Shown here one piece after another: positions 1 to 12,000 of a DNA stretch of 64,000 bases (positions are counted from its first letter, which is position 1; the number at the start of each line of letters is the position of its first letter). The notes below the pieces were generated by a model. The model was not told the DNA's origin. It saw nothing but the letters and a program-made list of their open reading frames with translations, and did not search any database. A program made the position numbers and the translations under genes. This stretch comes from Flaccisagitta enflata. Taxonomy: Eukaryota > Chaetognatha > Sagittoidea > Aphragmophora. Where the stretch lies: the NCBI GenBank assembly GCA_965153355.1, contig OZ231127.1:66278001-66342000 (forward strand). Reading direction: 5' to 3'.

Positions 1-256
1 GCCTAAAAAAACTTTCGGCATGTTTACATGCATATCTCAGGTTAGAATCAACTAATCATAAAAAAATCGGTGAGATAATTAAAGTTCTTCAAAATTGCAA
101 GAGATAGAGGCAAACCGCATCTCTCTAGCTCTTTCCATTCAAAAGCTATTTGACTTTGATTGAAATACTTCAATTTCACTGTTGCGATTTTTATTCAATC
201 TTTGGATGATATCACTTCACTCTTCTTATTACTTCTAAACGCGTTAAGCTAGACAG

Positions 257-490
257 ATGCGGTTTGCGTATCCTGCTCACAAATTCGAAGGGCTTCATTT
301 ATGTCACCAATTTTTCTATGATTTTATGAATTCTGTTGAAGCTATAGGTCTAAATGTAGCAAAAGAAGAGATAAAAATAAATTGTGAAAAAGATCCAGAA
401 GGCCTTCACTCCAGAGTACCTCAAGAAGCTCTAGAAATCGCTTTCCTAATTAAGGACGGCCCTGATTCAGTAAAAAGGAGTTTTCACTAA
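257..490 (+). other. unrecognised short open frame, possibly a transposon remnant
   Basis: A 77-codon frame starts at an ATG and ends at a TAA, and an AATAAA follows at about 530. The amino-acid mix (aromatic-rich start, charged middle) looks more protein-like than the surrounding AT-rich DNA. I recognise no family. It could be a decayed piece of a transposase or a chance frame. The flanks (1-256 and 491-597) show nothing else I can identify. Confidence 0.15.
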
Positions 491-597
491 TTATTGATGG
501 ATTTGTAATTGATTTGTATTCACTTATATATCAATAAACACCTTTCTGTTACAGAACGAAAGATTTTTTCCGCCTAGATAGTAGACTTCTTCCGGTA

Positions 598-1074
598 TAC
601 AATGCTGGATACACAGCCAATTCCAGTTGCGAACGGGTGGGCAGGAGCGGAAATCCGTGTTTTCACACTTTTCGACTCGTGCTCACGGACCAACGGAGGG
701 ATGGACCAACGGATCGACAGACATAGGCTCTTATACACCGTCTTTGGATCAGACTGTGAAATGTAAAACCTTTATAGCTCCTAAACCACTGGGAAAAAAT
801 CATTAAATTTTCAGTGAATATTAGTAACATGTGACGGTTTTGGCCTGTCAAAACTCATATCATGGCATAAACAAGCCTGGATACACGGCCACCAGTTGCG
901 GACGGGTGGGCAGGGGCGGAAATGCAACTGACAGCAACTAAAAATGTTCTAAAACGCTTGTTTTCTCACTTTTCGACTTGTGCTCACGGACCAATGGACC
1001 AATGGACCGACAGACGGATGGACGGACGGACGTACAAAGCCTTGTATAGAGTTGCGTGTCCGCAACTAAAAAAG
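598..1074 (-). repeat. two copies of repeat family A, AGTTGCGG (C) subtype, minus orientation
   Basis: Both copies read in minus orientation: a GGATACACGGCCA-type end, a GGGTGGGCAGG(A/G)GCGG motif, a GACGGACGGACGG-type run and, in the second copy (869-1074), the terminal hairpin AGTTGCGTGTCCGCAACT followed by a run of A. The first copy (598-755) lacks the hairpin. Between them, 735-850 matches 3035-3110 in inverted orientation (repeat L). Confidence 0.6.
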
Positions 1075-1226
1075 GTGAGGGTGAAAAAAAATTTAAAAAA
1101 AAAAAGTTTAAAAAAAAACACTAATTTTTAGTCAAGATAAATTTTTCCTTATTTCCTGAGGTTGGAGTTTTCTTTGTCTGAATGAAATTGCTTTGCATTT
1201 TAACAAAAACTCACAAGATTTATTTT

Positions 1227-2105
1227 TTATGACAGATTAGGGAAGTCAATGTGGGTTGGTAAATCGGAAAAAAGAGAAAAAAAACCATGTCGGAATTTTT
1301 TACTTGCCTTTGAATAGACCCAATGAGACAAGTACGGCAAAATAATGTTCAAATGCAATGAATTTCTCTCATTTTTTACCATCAACATGTCTGGGTGACT
1401 TTTTTTCCGAAAAAATTGTGTTAGAAATCTTAGAGATAAAAAAAGCTTAAAAAAAAGGGGTATCATGGCTAAACTATTTCAATGCAAGGTAATGTAAGCT
1501 GCATCTTGTATCCCCAGAGTATGACCAGTTCAAATCTATTTTCATTTTCACTTGATGACGAAAAAAACAAAACAAACGGCATATGTCTATACATCTATAC
1601 AAATTTCGCGACCATAGAAAAATGTTGCACTTTTTGATCGTGCCGTTTCTTGGACGTCTTGTAGCGCGCATCTTTTACATCTTTAGTCGCGGGCACGCGA
1701 CTCTAAAACTTGCCGTGTCGGTCGGTCGGTCGGTCGGTCGGTCTGTCTGTCTGCTGGTCTGTTACCTTTTTGATTTGCGAGCGATTTCGGAATTTCTGCC
1801 CCTGCCCAACAAAACGTGAGTGTATTTTTTGCTATACCGCTCCTGCCCACCCGTCCGCGACTGGGGGGAGTGTATACGGCCTTGTTTCACTTTATCATGA
1901 CTGAAATAGCCACTTGCAAGAATTTGTCTAATTTTCATGTGGTCTCATATTGGGGCAAATGGCGCGTTGCAGACATCGTAAAAGAACTCATATCTCTTGA
2001 AAGATGTCCTCAGTCCATGCGAGAAAACTTGCTTTGAGCTATTAATAGTATAATTCACAAATATTCAAGGGTGTCAGATATCAGTTACAGTGAGTTTTGA
2101 ATGAA
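1227..2105 (+). repeat. composite repeat J-A-K, uninterrupted copy
   Basis: About 880 bp made of segment J (1227-1680), an A element (1680-1888) and segment K (1889-2105). The same segments recur in the same order across 30180-36118, where they are pulled apart by insertions. Shared landmarks are GTCAATGTGGGTTGG, AAAATAATGTTCAAATGCAA, TGTGTTAGAAATCTTAGAGA, CCAGAGTATGAC and GGGTGTCAGATA(C/T)CAGTTAC. The repeated order shows these are parts of one longer interspersed element. Confidence 0.55.
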
Positions 2106-2125
2106 CCTAATTTTACTTAGTATTT

Positions 2126-2295
2126 AACAAGGCCGGATACACGGTAGGACAGTCCCGGACGGTTTGGCCGGAGCAGTAATGTAAAAACCTCTCGCAATTT
2201 AAAAATGTGACCGACAAACGGACCGACCGACGGACCGACAGACCGATGGACTGACCAACACAGCAAGGTGTAGTCGCGTGTCCGCGACTAAAAAC
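2126..2295 (-). repeat. repeat family A copy, minus orientation
   Basis: It runs from AACAAGGCCGGATACACGG to the hairpin AGTCGCGTGTCCGCGACT plus TAAAAA. The interior holds the GGACCGACCGAC-type run seen in all copies. It abuts the K segment of the upstream composite repeat. Confidence 0.6.
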
Positions 2296-2496
2296 ATGCG
2301 ATCAAAACTAGACACGCTCAAAACGCAGATTTTGTTTCGTAAGAACCTGCGTCAACCATTTCCGGCCAAATTAAGCGCGTTTTGGCAAGCTAGTCGTGCA
2401 TATTCGGTGAAGGAAATGACGCAAAAGCTGAAGGACATTATCAAGCTTGCAAGGAAAGCCAAAGAGCAAGAGGAGCGACAATCAGGATCCACGTAG
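2278..2496 (+). other. coding-like open frame, 72 codons, unrecognised
   Basis: From about 2293 the frame is rich in Lys, Arg, Leu and Gln and reads like a basic helical segment (KLDTLKTQILFRKNL, later KDIIKLARKAKEQEE). It ends at a TAG and is flanked by A elements on both sides (2126-2295 and 2537-2736). The beginning of the frame is A-element sequence, so the true start is unknown. It may be a captured or decayed coding piece. Confidence 0.2.
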
Positions 2497-2536
2497 TCAT
2501 GATCAAATTATACATGCTCGTTATATGAATTTAGCG

Positions 2537-2736
2537 TTTTTAGTAGCGTGCACGCGACTCTACAACCCGCTCTGTCCGTCTGTTGGTCGGTTGGTCCGTC
2601 CGTAACGCTTAGCTTTTTTGGCGTTTACAGGCGTTTTTGGAGTTACTGCTCCAGTCCAACTGCTTGGTTGGTCAATTTCATTACTGCCCCTGCCCACCCG
2701 CACGCGACTAGGGTAGCCTTGTATCCGGCCTTGTTC
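2537..2736 (+). repeat. repeat family A copy, plus orientation
   Basis: It starts TTTTTAGTAGCGTGCACGCGACT, passes through a GTCCGTCTGTTGGTCGG-type run and CTGCCCACCCGCACGCGACT, and ends GTATCCGGCCTTGTT. The 3-prime half repeats the GCACGCGACT arm of the 5-prime hairpin. Confidence 0.65.
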
Positions 2737-2737
2737 T

Positions 2738-3240
2738 TAATTGGGCCTTTTCCCAATGTTTGTTTGGTATTGCTATTTAATGTATTTTTTTTATTGAAAA
2801 TGGGCATTTTACCTTTTTTCCTAATAAAAAAAATGTTTTTCGAGTATTTTTTGGAGAATTTTGTTCATTGCTTAGCTCAATAATGTAGTAGAGGTGAAAG
2901 AGAAAAAGTAGGCAGGAACACCGGAATGGGCGATTTTTAAAGTTTTTAGTCACAACAACATAGAATTCAAGAAAATATATGTAACGAGGTATCAAATGAA
3001 AGCCCTTTCAATACTGCATCGACTCATACCGGTCACTAAAAATTTCATAATTTTTTTTCCAAGTGGTTTAGGAGCTATAAAGGTTTTGCATTTCACAGTC
3101 CGATCCGAAGAAGGTGTCAAGTTGTGTGTCCGCAACAAAAAATCTTGTTTGAGGACGAGTTTCGTGTTTTTCAACTTCCATCGCCGATTTACTGAGTCAA
3201 CAACTATGCGCTTTCGCCACATCTTAGATATGCATTCTGG
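2738..3240 (+). repeat. interspersed repeat L
   Basis: This stretch (TTGGGCCTTTTCC, CTATTTAATG, then GTTACGAGGTATCAA and CTCATACCGGTCA) recurs at 39985-40280 with the same order of landmarks. Its last part recurs inverted at 735-850. I see no convincing protein or terminal repeats. Confidence 0.45.
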
Positions 3241-3636
3241 CTAACTTATGTTAAAATTTCAGGCCCTGACTCTTCTTTGGTTTTCGCCTCATTAACGAAG
3301 TTCCAATAATGGTGTACACCTGTTAGTGACGCGACGACAGCAAGTATGTTGTTTCCTTAAAATCCGATTTTACCGTGAACACAGATTCATAAATTTCATC
3401 TGTCCCACAAGGGAGTGAGCGAGTCTGTGACCGAACGAGCCTGTGACGGGAGAGAGCGAGCGACGCGAGCATAGTGAACCGGAGCACTGCGCAGCGAGTG
3501 AGTTGTCCAAGCGACTGAGTGGCCCTTTCAATTTGCGATTTTCACAATGTGACTATAGGCTCTAGGTTGGGTACATGACATCCTTGGTCATGTGCAGGTG
3601 TAGTGATAAAGGAGGCCACTTGGGCTGAAATGCTAA

Positions 3637-4038
3637 GCCGGATCAACAAGGTGTGGGGCCCTAAGATAGGCTTGGGGCGCAGGGCCCCTTAACCCCCCCT
3701 GCTATCATCCCTCATCTCTCTTCCCCCCCCCGGTCAAACTAATAACTAAAACACAGTTTATTAAAATTTTTTCTAGCATGCGCAACTTTCTGTCAGCCTA
3801 AAAGTGACATATTTTGTTGCATTGCACATTTACCAAATAAATCAAATATAAATCATGTTGATCCAAAGAGAACCAATGATCTTAATCTTAATCTTTCTTT
3901 CTTTCTTTTTCTTTTTCTTTTTTTTCCCCCTTTTTCTCTTTTTCTTTTTTTTTCCAGGGGTGGGTGCTGCAGGCGCGGGGCCCCCCTGAGGCGGGGGGCC
4001 CTAAGCTATAGCTTTTTTAGCTTATTTGTTGATCCGGC
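3637..4038. repeat. foldback element with GCCGGATCAACAA ends
   Basis: GCCGGATCAACAA at 3637 is mirrored by TTGTTGATCCGGC ending at 4038. GGGGCCCTAAG-type segments lie just inside both ends, and the interior holds pyrimidine tracts and poly-C. The 402-bp size and matched ends fit a non-autonomous DNA element. No target-site duplication is obvious. The preceding stretch (3241-3636) holds a purine-rich GAGCGAGCGACGCGAG segment and nothing else I recognise. Confidence 0.45.
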
Positions 4039-4099
4039 ATAGCTGGAATGGCTACTCAAGAAAACATAATTGGGATAAAAGTCGAAGTCAGTCTTCAAC

Positions 4100-4773
4100 T
4101 TTTTAGTCGCGGACAAGCGACTCTATAAGAGGCTTTGTCCGTATGACCGTCGGTCTGTTGGTTGGTCGGTCGGTTGGTCCGTGGTGATCAAGTTGGGAAG
4201 TGTGAAAAAGCGCATTTCCGCCCCTGCCCACCCGTCCGCAACTGGTATTGGCCGTGTATCGGGCCTTGTTTACATATTCCTGAGTAACATGGTTTTCATT
4301 TTCTTATTAGACTTGTAGATTTCATGGGGCTGATTTTCCAATGAAAATTACAAAGTAAGTAAAACCAGAATTATTTACTATGCTACCACAAATATTTTTA
4401 GTTGCGGACACGCAGCTCTATAAGAGGCTTTGTTCGTCCGTCGGTCCGTAGGTCGCAAAATTAGTTCTACAAAGAGCGTTTTTAAAAATTTTCAGTGTGT
4501 CGGACATAAGTTCAAATACCGCGAAATTTACTCCATGCATAATGCGCATTTTTACTTTGAACAATTTCTCCAATTACATTTTGGGGTAGCGAATGGAAAG
4601 ATTCCTGTATTTAATGCATGCTTTCAAATTTACTTTTTAGGTGCGACAAAGCACCTCTATAATTGGCTGTGTCCGTCAGTCTGTCAGTCGGTCTGTTGGT
4701 TGGTCGGTTGGTCGGGTAACGCATTCGTTCGACGATCCACACGTCGCACCATATTGGCCTACTTGGCCTTGTT
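4100..4773 (+). repeat. cluster: family A copy, A fragment and family B copy
   Basis: 4100-4271 is an A element (hairpin AGTCGCGGACAAGCGACT, end GGGCCTTGTT). 4396-4460 is a 5-prime fragment of the AGTTGCGGAC subtype. 4634-4773 is a B element: it starts TTTTTAGGTGCGACAAAGCA and ends with GTCGCACC, then TTGGCC(T)ACTTGGCCTTGTT. In B the 5-prime GGTGCGAC and 3-prime GTCGCACC are reverse complements. 4774-5395 is AT-rich with nothing recognised. Confidence 0.55.
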
Positions 4774-5395
4774 TCAAGGATTGATAAGCAATTTTTTTTT
4801 GGGGGGGGGGATATATTTCAAAATATCATTTTTTGACCATCATTACTTTTGACGATTTCTCTTACGTGGACTTGCCACGCTACAACAGACTTTATCAGTC
4901 AGTTTGTTGGTTCAGTGCGTTGTTATTCCCCTAATGCTGGAATCGATTTATTAAAAACAAGCATAACAATTCCAGGTGCTTACTTTGTTATCATGGGTGG
5001 GGTGGGGTTGGAATATAATTGCGAAGATGTCATATTGAATTTATTCACACTTCAGTGTACGCAACAAACACTTAGATAGAGTCCTTGTTTCTCTACCACC
5101 TTGCTAATGAGTATACCGACACCTTCACTGAAACATATATATGCTTGAAGAACAGTTAAAATTTTTTTTTAATCATTTTTTTCAAATTGTTTTATAAAAA
5201 AATTCAGTCTGGAACCTGTTCCTTTAGCCGTTTAAAAATGGCAAGTGAAAGAATGAAAACATCAATTTTTTAAAAAGGCAGAAAAAAATCTAGAATAAAA
5301 AGTCCATTTCTTAGAGTTTCTACAAAGAATATCTCAGCTTCTAGAAGAACTACGAACTTAAAAAAAGAAAATTTTCATCTAACAAATTGTCATTT

Positions 5396-5530
5396 AACAA
5401 GCCATGTAAGCCAATAAGGTGCAACATGAGGATCGTTAAACAAATGCGTTACCCAACTGCGTTACCCAACTAACAAACCGACCAACCAACAGACACAGCC
5501 AGTTAGAAAGGTGCATTGTTGCACTTAAAA
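5396..5530 (-). repeat. repeat family B copy, minus orientation, degraded
   Basis: It reads AACAAGCCATGTAAGCC, then an AACAAATGCGTTACCC motif present twice, an ACCGACCAACCAAC run, and finally a decayed GGTGCATTGTTGCACTTAAAAA hairpin end. The duplicated GCGTTACCCAACT is an internal slip. 5531-6084 shows no recognisable feature apart from a poly-C run near 5780. Confidence 0.5.
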
Positions 5531-6084
5531 ATATTCCAGTTAAGCGCAATCTGGTTTCTGTAGCTTTAATTGTTTTTAAGTTAAAAGCAAAACAAACCTA
5601 TCTTAAGAATGATTGGTTCAGGAAATTTTTTTTCTTAAATTTCGATTTATGTCATGAGGGCCAAAGTTACTCTAAAACTTCATTTTTACCTCCGTCTTCG
5701 CATCTCTTCAAGAGGGTGTGTCCGTCAGTACATTACCCATTCTCTCAAAATCATTGTACGCAGTCGTAATCACTCAGAAACCCCCCCCCCCCCCAACCAT
5801 TATTATATGCATCCTCGAATCTTACATCCTGACATGCTCACTTAGATCTTTGTAAGCTTTATCCCCCTTCCCTCCCATCACCAGATTTCTTCTCTTTTTT
5901 AGAAAAATATCATGAAGAATTCTGTTTTATTTAAATCACATTGCTTTTAAGAATTCTAGGCTACTCTTATCGTTGATTTATAGAGTAATTTCGTTAAAAA
6001 AAATCCAAGAACTTAAATTGGGCTTTTACTACCACACATAGACTTAAGTTTCCTATCGAAAAAAAATATGTTTGGCTACTTTTA

Positions 6085-6230
6085 AACAACGCCGGATACA
6101 CGGCAGGACAGTCGCGGACAGTTGGGCAGGAGCAGTAATGCGAGAACCGCCCGGAATTCAAAAATGGGACAGACGGACGGACGGACCGACCTACCGACCG
6201 ACATGGCAAGGTGCGTGTCCGCGATTAAAA
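6085..6230 (-). repeat. repeat family A copy, minus orientation
   Basis: It begins AACAACGCCGGATACACGG and carries GTTGGGCAGGAGCAGTAATG and a GGACGGACGGACCGACC run. It ends with a hairpin half (GCGTGTCCGCGATT) plus AAAAA. Confidence 0.55.
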
Positions 6231-6603
6231 ATAGATTCAAGCCGCCGTTGAATAAGATTGCCAATCAGAATGTTATCTATTAATTGTCGTTAATTTTTTT
6301 TAATATTTACTAAAAGTAAGAAAGACAGTTCATTATTGTTTTGATAAATTGGGATGACTTCCCTGAGCCAAATGAAGCATTTTCAAAGTACTAACTTATA
6401 ATGAAAACCAAATTTCCTCATTTTTTTCATTTGGGTTTGACAATCTTTAGAAGTTGTTGCAATAATTCGTGTACAGGTGTTAATAAGAATGATTTACTGC
6501 TGAAAAAAACATTGTTTTCTCTTTTTTTTTTTGGGGGGGGGGAGGGTGGCGAATGCATTTTATGACGTGGAACTGACGGGACTCAACAAAAAGTTTAAAG
6601 CTA

Positions 6604-6780
6604 CAGTAGAACCCCGCAATAACAGCCCCGCTTTTAATGATTCCCCATCATTAAAGGTAAACATTTTAAGGTCCTAAATGAGGGTTTTTAAATGTGATTT
6701 CACCACCGTTTAAAGGTAATCCTGAGATAAAGGTGAAAAATCTTCAGTCCCAATGGGACCAATGAGGCGGGGTCCAACTG
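6604..6780. mobile_element. Tc1/mariner (pogo-like) MITE, 177 bp
   Basis: The left end CAGTAGAACCCCGC is preceded by TA and the right end is GCGGGGTCCAACTG. Together they form an imperfect 14-bp terminal inverted repeat starting CAGT, the usual pattern of pogo/Tigger-type elements. The 177-bp interior has no coding capacity. 6231-6603 holds nothing else I recognise apart from a poly-G run. Confidence 0.55.
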
Positions 6781-6971
6781 AATTAACAGATGAAGAGAAT
6801 CATTTCTAAAACAAACCTATTTTTTTTTTAATATTTTTTGCCGCATACATTCAAAGAATGTTTGTTCATTATTACATTTCATATATTGCATTGCCATGTT
6901 CGTCAATGATCTTTTTTTCAAATATCTACCAATATCAAATTGATTGATCTTTCATTCATAATTCATTCATT

Positions 6972-7842
6972 TTTAGTTAGGGACTCGCAACTCTTTAAGA
7001 GGCTTTGTCAGTCCGTCCGTTGGACTATCGGACTGTTGATCAGTCGGTCTGTAAACAGAGTGAATCAATAAGTGAAACGAGCGTTTCAAAATTTTTTTTT
7101 TAAAAATGGTGTCTTGTGCTGGGGACGGGGTGTTGGGGTGTGTCAATATGCAAAAGATTTTTTTATAAGACCATCAATATCAGACAGCATTAGGTAAATA
7201 ATTTTTTCGAATTTCATTTATCTTCACTTATAATCACTTTTTGACCTATTGCTGTGTTGAGGATACTGTATCGGCATTATTGCTCAGGAATATAGTTAAG
7301 ACATATAAATAACTTAATGTTATTTCTAATTGTTATTAAGTAAATGTCCATTTATCACAAAATGTTAATAGAGAGATAAAAACTTTTTTTTTTGTAGAAA
7401 CTATGTCTTATTTTCACCAAATCTAGGTGCAGATGCTGGAAGTATATATATTTCTTAATCTTTTCTTGCTCTAAAAAATGGGAGATGAATAGGATTAAAA
7501 GATTAAACAATAAAAATCTTTTCATTCTTCTTTTTTATATTCTCCGATTTTGATGATCTGATCAAAAGTACTTATGCATAAGGACAAACCCGATCGGGGT
7601 GAGGATGCCCCTGCCCACCCGTACGCAACGCGTCACTTGTTGATTCATTCATTCATAATCATCAATGAGTTACTGGGTCCTCAAATCTGGATTCCACGTC
7701 GTCTTCAATCTCAAATGAACCCAATCCTTTGCTTCGTCCATTCATTCATTCATTCATAATCATCAATGAGTTGCTGGGTCCTCAAATCTGGTTTCGAAGT
7801 CGTTTTTAATCTCAAATGAACCTAATCCTTTGCTTCGTCCAC
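6972..7842. repeat. A-family fragment, AT-rich DNA and a 111-bp direct duplication
   Basis: 6972-7060 is a 5-prime A fragment (TTTTTAGTTAGGGACTCGCA, then GTCCGTCCGTTGGAC). 7600-7630 is a 3-prime end of the same family (CCCCTGCCCACCCGTACGCA). Two direct copies of a segment of about 111 bp follow (about 7635-7745 and 7746-7842), each with CATTCATTCATAATCATCAA, GGGTCCTCAAATCTGG and CTTTGCTTCGTCCA. The rest is AT-rich without recognisable content. Confidence 0.4.
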
Positions 7843-7975
7843 TGCAACAGAAATCGGTTTCTACGATTCCCTTTTGTCTTTTTGCTCGAAACGAATCCAG
7901 CAACCGTTTCGCTTAAAAATCGGTGTCGCACCGTTTAAGACCCCGGAATTTGAACGGATGGCTTAGAATGATCGT

Positions 7976-9027
7976 TTGTTTCTGTCCTTTACCGTGTTTT
8001 CGAATCGTACCGCGGTTTTGGATCTTCTTTGTTTGTTATATCACCATCTTAAAGTAACGTGCTCCTCATCCTCATCCTCGGAGCTCCTCCTTCGCTCCCC
8101 CTTCCCCCTCCCCCTTCTCTCTCTTGCGTCCGTCTGTTGCTTTGCATTGGTCATTATCCATTGGTCGGTCGGTCGGTTGGTAACGTACCTATTGGCCTAC
8201 TTTGCCTTGTTAGTGAAAAAGAATTTTTTTAAAAAAGAGAACAAACTAGGCAAAGAAAAGTGTAACTGTAAGGGAGGGCAGGCATGGCAGGTGCCGAAGA
8301 AAAAGGGAGGAATGAAACAGAGGAATGAGGAGCAGAACAAGACAGTCAAGCGGCGATAAATGCTGAATTCAGTAGAAAAAAATTTGATAGAAAGTAAATG
8401 GGGACACGTTTAGCCTACAAGGGGGGGGGGGGAGGCGTCGAGAAGCCTTAGTCGTACTTTCAGGCGATGAAAGCCGAAGTTTTGTATTGAAACAGCCGTG
8501 CCTCATAAACTTATTGATAGCGTAGTATATCTGTGTGATGGAAATCAGTATTTCATTACTTAAATCAGTATGTCGTCAGCATTAAAATTTCAGTGTTTCA
8601 TCTCTTAAATTTCCATAGGATGACAATCAACTATGGGTGTAGCAAAACCGTCGCCGCGCCGGGATGAATTGAAAAAAAAAGGACGAACATGCGAAATATG
8701 GAATACAGCACCAAAGATATAATTTCGGATTTGAAATTGATCCAGTCTTCCTTTAACAAAAAAAGAGACAAATCAACATGAGTCAAGAGAGACAAAAAAC
8801 CAAGAACCAAAGATTTAAAAAAAATAGTTCAGATAGGGTAACTTTACCTCATTTGTGCCATCAAGTGCCTTCCCTCAAGATGAAAATTAAGAAGATTTGA
8901 CATTGTCCGGTGCTTTCAACATTCAACATCACTCTTTAAGTCGTTACGGAACTCATCGTCGGGCGAAAACTGCGTTAGGTGACGGGCGTTGCACGAACAT
9001 CATCCCTCGTAGCTCCTCTCGCCGACG
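7976..9027 (+). other. 5-prime flank of the RhoGEF gene
   Basis: This stretch separates the repeat field from the RhoGEF start. 8160-8212 is a B-family 3-prime fragment (GGTCGGTCGGTCGGTTGG, then CCTACTTTGCCTTGTT). 8420-8435 is poly-G. The last 130 bp or so are CpG-rich and contain an in-frame TAG at 9010-9012, 15 bp before the chosen ATG, so they are probably 5-prime untranslated sequence unless an upstream coding exon is spliced in downstream of that stop. I see no TATA box that I would defend. Confidence 0.3.
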
Positions 9028-12000
9028 ATGCCCTCCAACTCTCCAGAGTTTCCGTCTTCCTCCTCCGACATAACGACTTCCACTCTCGCCGCCTTCGCTT
9101 CCAGTTTTTCTCCTCCTCCTCCGTCGTTGCCGGCGGTGGCGCTTTCATCGGCTTCCATCTCCGCGTCTTTCTCCACCTGCGCTTCCTGTCAAGACGGCGG
9201 CGGTGGAATCGGCCGTGGCCTCGTGATACCGTCGCCGCCGACGACGACGTATTTCTCTCCGCCGACAGAATCTTCCTCCGACTTGGTAGAAGTCGGAGCT
9301 TCAACGGCACTCCCGTCAACGCCGGCGGTCATGCCGTTACGAGTCTTCTCTCCACCCTCGCCTTGTTCTTCCACGCCCACGGGGACTTTAAACCATTCAT
9401 CATCCTCTTCCTCTTCATCTGCCTCTTCCTCTTCATCTGCTTCTTCATCTTCCTCTCTTCTCCTCGCTTCCATGACCACCACAACGACGAATTCAAATGC
9501 TTCTAGTTTCTCCCCGACACCTTCGTCCGATCAGCCTCCGGCGCTGCCTCCTCGTGGCTACTCTCCGGGTTCCATCGACGGCGTTGTTAGTTCCGCGTCG
9601 CCGACGACGCCTCCTACGCCTCCGACAACCATTATCGCTTCAACGCCTCCTATCCGAGCAATCGACTACCATCACTTTCTCTACGATAACTTCATGACGA
9701 CGACGAGTGGCTCGTCAACTGTTGATGTAGCCGCTGCCGCTACCGCGCCAGCATCCACTACCGTGTGCTCAACACATGATAAACCAGGGCTGGCGTTGGT
9801 CGCATCTTTTGACTCGGATGGTGATGATGAAGAAGACTGTGTGAAAAATAATATAGAGAATGATCAGGATGCCATCAATGGCAATTCTTCGGCATCCACT
9901 TTGGGTGGAAATGCCAGTGACGAAGCTTTCAACGCCGTCGAGCTCATCAACGGCGTGGAAGCTCTTAATATTGGCGAGTCCTCGAATGGCGTCCAAACCG
10001 TCGACAGCGCCAATGAAGAAGAAGAGGAGGAAACGGTCAGTCTCGCTACTAGCGAGGATCTGGAAAGTGACGACGCCGACAGCGAAGATTCCAACTCCTT
10101 TCCAGCGGTGACGCCGCAGAAAGCCACGTTGATTGACGCCGCGGAAGAACCGCCTCTGCTCGTCAAAGGTGCCGTCTCCGCCGCCGCCGTCGCCATTTCC
10201 GACGCTTCCGCCGTCGCCTCTGCGAAATTGGCTCGTCGGCATTCTACCGATACGAGCGAACCAAGGTCGCCGCCACCACCTTTGCCCCAACGACAGGGAA
10301 GTTTGAGCGAATTGGGAAACGGCGGCGGTGTTGGCAGTTCCGCCAACGCTTTGGCTTCCAATACCGAATCAACCGCCGTTCCCATTATTTGTTTGACCAC
10401 ACCCGCGCAAATGAGGATGGTGCTACAAGATAATCTTTCGCGATTACACAAGATATCAGAAGGCATACAACAGTATAGACAGCACGTGGTCAAGGACGAG
10501 TCTTCTCCTATATCTCATGAAGTTCCTACTTCCTCTAGCGTCGCCGTTGGTAGTAAAGAAGTTGATCGTAGCAACAGCACTTTCATCATCACAGACGCGC
10601 TTTCTGGGGGCCTGGAAAACAAAATCAACATTACCATCACGCCGGTCTTCAATGCCATAAAAGAGGAAGAAGCGCCAGAGCTAGCGCGTCACGCCGATTC
10701 ATCTTCTCTCGCATCCGCCGACCGTGTCACAGGACAATTGGGAAGGGAAGAAAGTGGCTCGGCAGTTGATGAAGCTTTAGATGACTTTTCTTCTCCGCCT
10801 ATCCAGCCTTCGTCGTTGAGGGAATCTGCGCGCAGCCGTTTATATGCCTCCTGTCCTTCATTGGCGCAGGAGTTGGATGAGAATGGCTTGCCAAAAATCT
10901 TTACCAGCGGCGGTGTTGTTGGTGGTGACCGACGAAGAGCTCCGCTGCCACCTACTGGAGTGATTTTGTTATCCGATGGCGACACTGACAGTTTGGCGGA
11001 TTTACTACCCGATACTTTGACGGAAGATTCCGATCCATCGCCCAATTCGCCCTTCATCGCTGCCCGCAGCCCCGCCGATTTTATTATGCCTCCTGCGACA
11101 ACATCTTCAGTCCCTACTTTTGATTTGACAACAGCTTTGCTTCAACAACAGCGGCTTAACTTGGTTGATTCTTCGGATGTTGTTGTGGTTGATAAAAAGA
11201 AAATTGCAAGTCGGAATGAAAAATGTCATTCCATCGGCGCCCACCAGAATATTGCCGATTACCGTCATGCAAATGAGGAAACGACAACTAGTGAAAGCGA
11301 TCTCAGTCGGAATAATTCGGAAAAGAAAGTGCGCCCTCACAGCTGGCAGATGTCGTCTTCGTCGACGACGGCTGCTTCCAAGCTGGAACCGGATGTAAGA
11401 TTGTCAGAAGGCAAATCGGCCGCCGTCGCCGCTTCAACGAGAAGCTTGAGCATGAGTTCTTTAGAGAGTCAGGGGACTTCCATTTCGGAATTGGACGATG
11501 ATGATAACCCAAGTTGTTTACATCCCGCTCCCGTGTCTCATCCTCCCAATAGTCCCAGGCCAGTAAGATCTACGCAAATGAAGACGAATGATTGTTCTCC
11601 CAATGAGGCTGTGGCCGCAACTTCCGCCGTTTCGACATCAACGACACATCCAGTATCTCCTAAAAGTTCCGCGTTACCGGCATCTACAATAAAATTTGGC
11701 CTCGATCGAGTGAAAGGGAGTCACAGTCATGCAAAAAACACATCATCGGGCCATCAAAGGAGCTTGCTCTCTCAATTACTGGCGCCGTCTCTGGCGGAAG
11801 TGAATGAGCGGGAAGTTGAGGATGATGAGGATGAAGAGGGAGGCAAGTCCTCCATTGCGCCGGCGCTTCCAACTTCCGCACCTCCACCGTCGCCGTGTCC
11901 GCTGCCAGGGACCTCTTCTGGGACATCTGGTAGCTCAGCGACGTCAGTGACGCCTGGAACTTCCACCTCAGATAAAAGTTTTAGCTCGACAGAATCTCCC

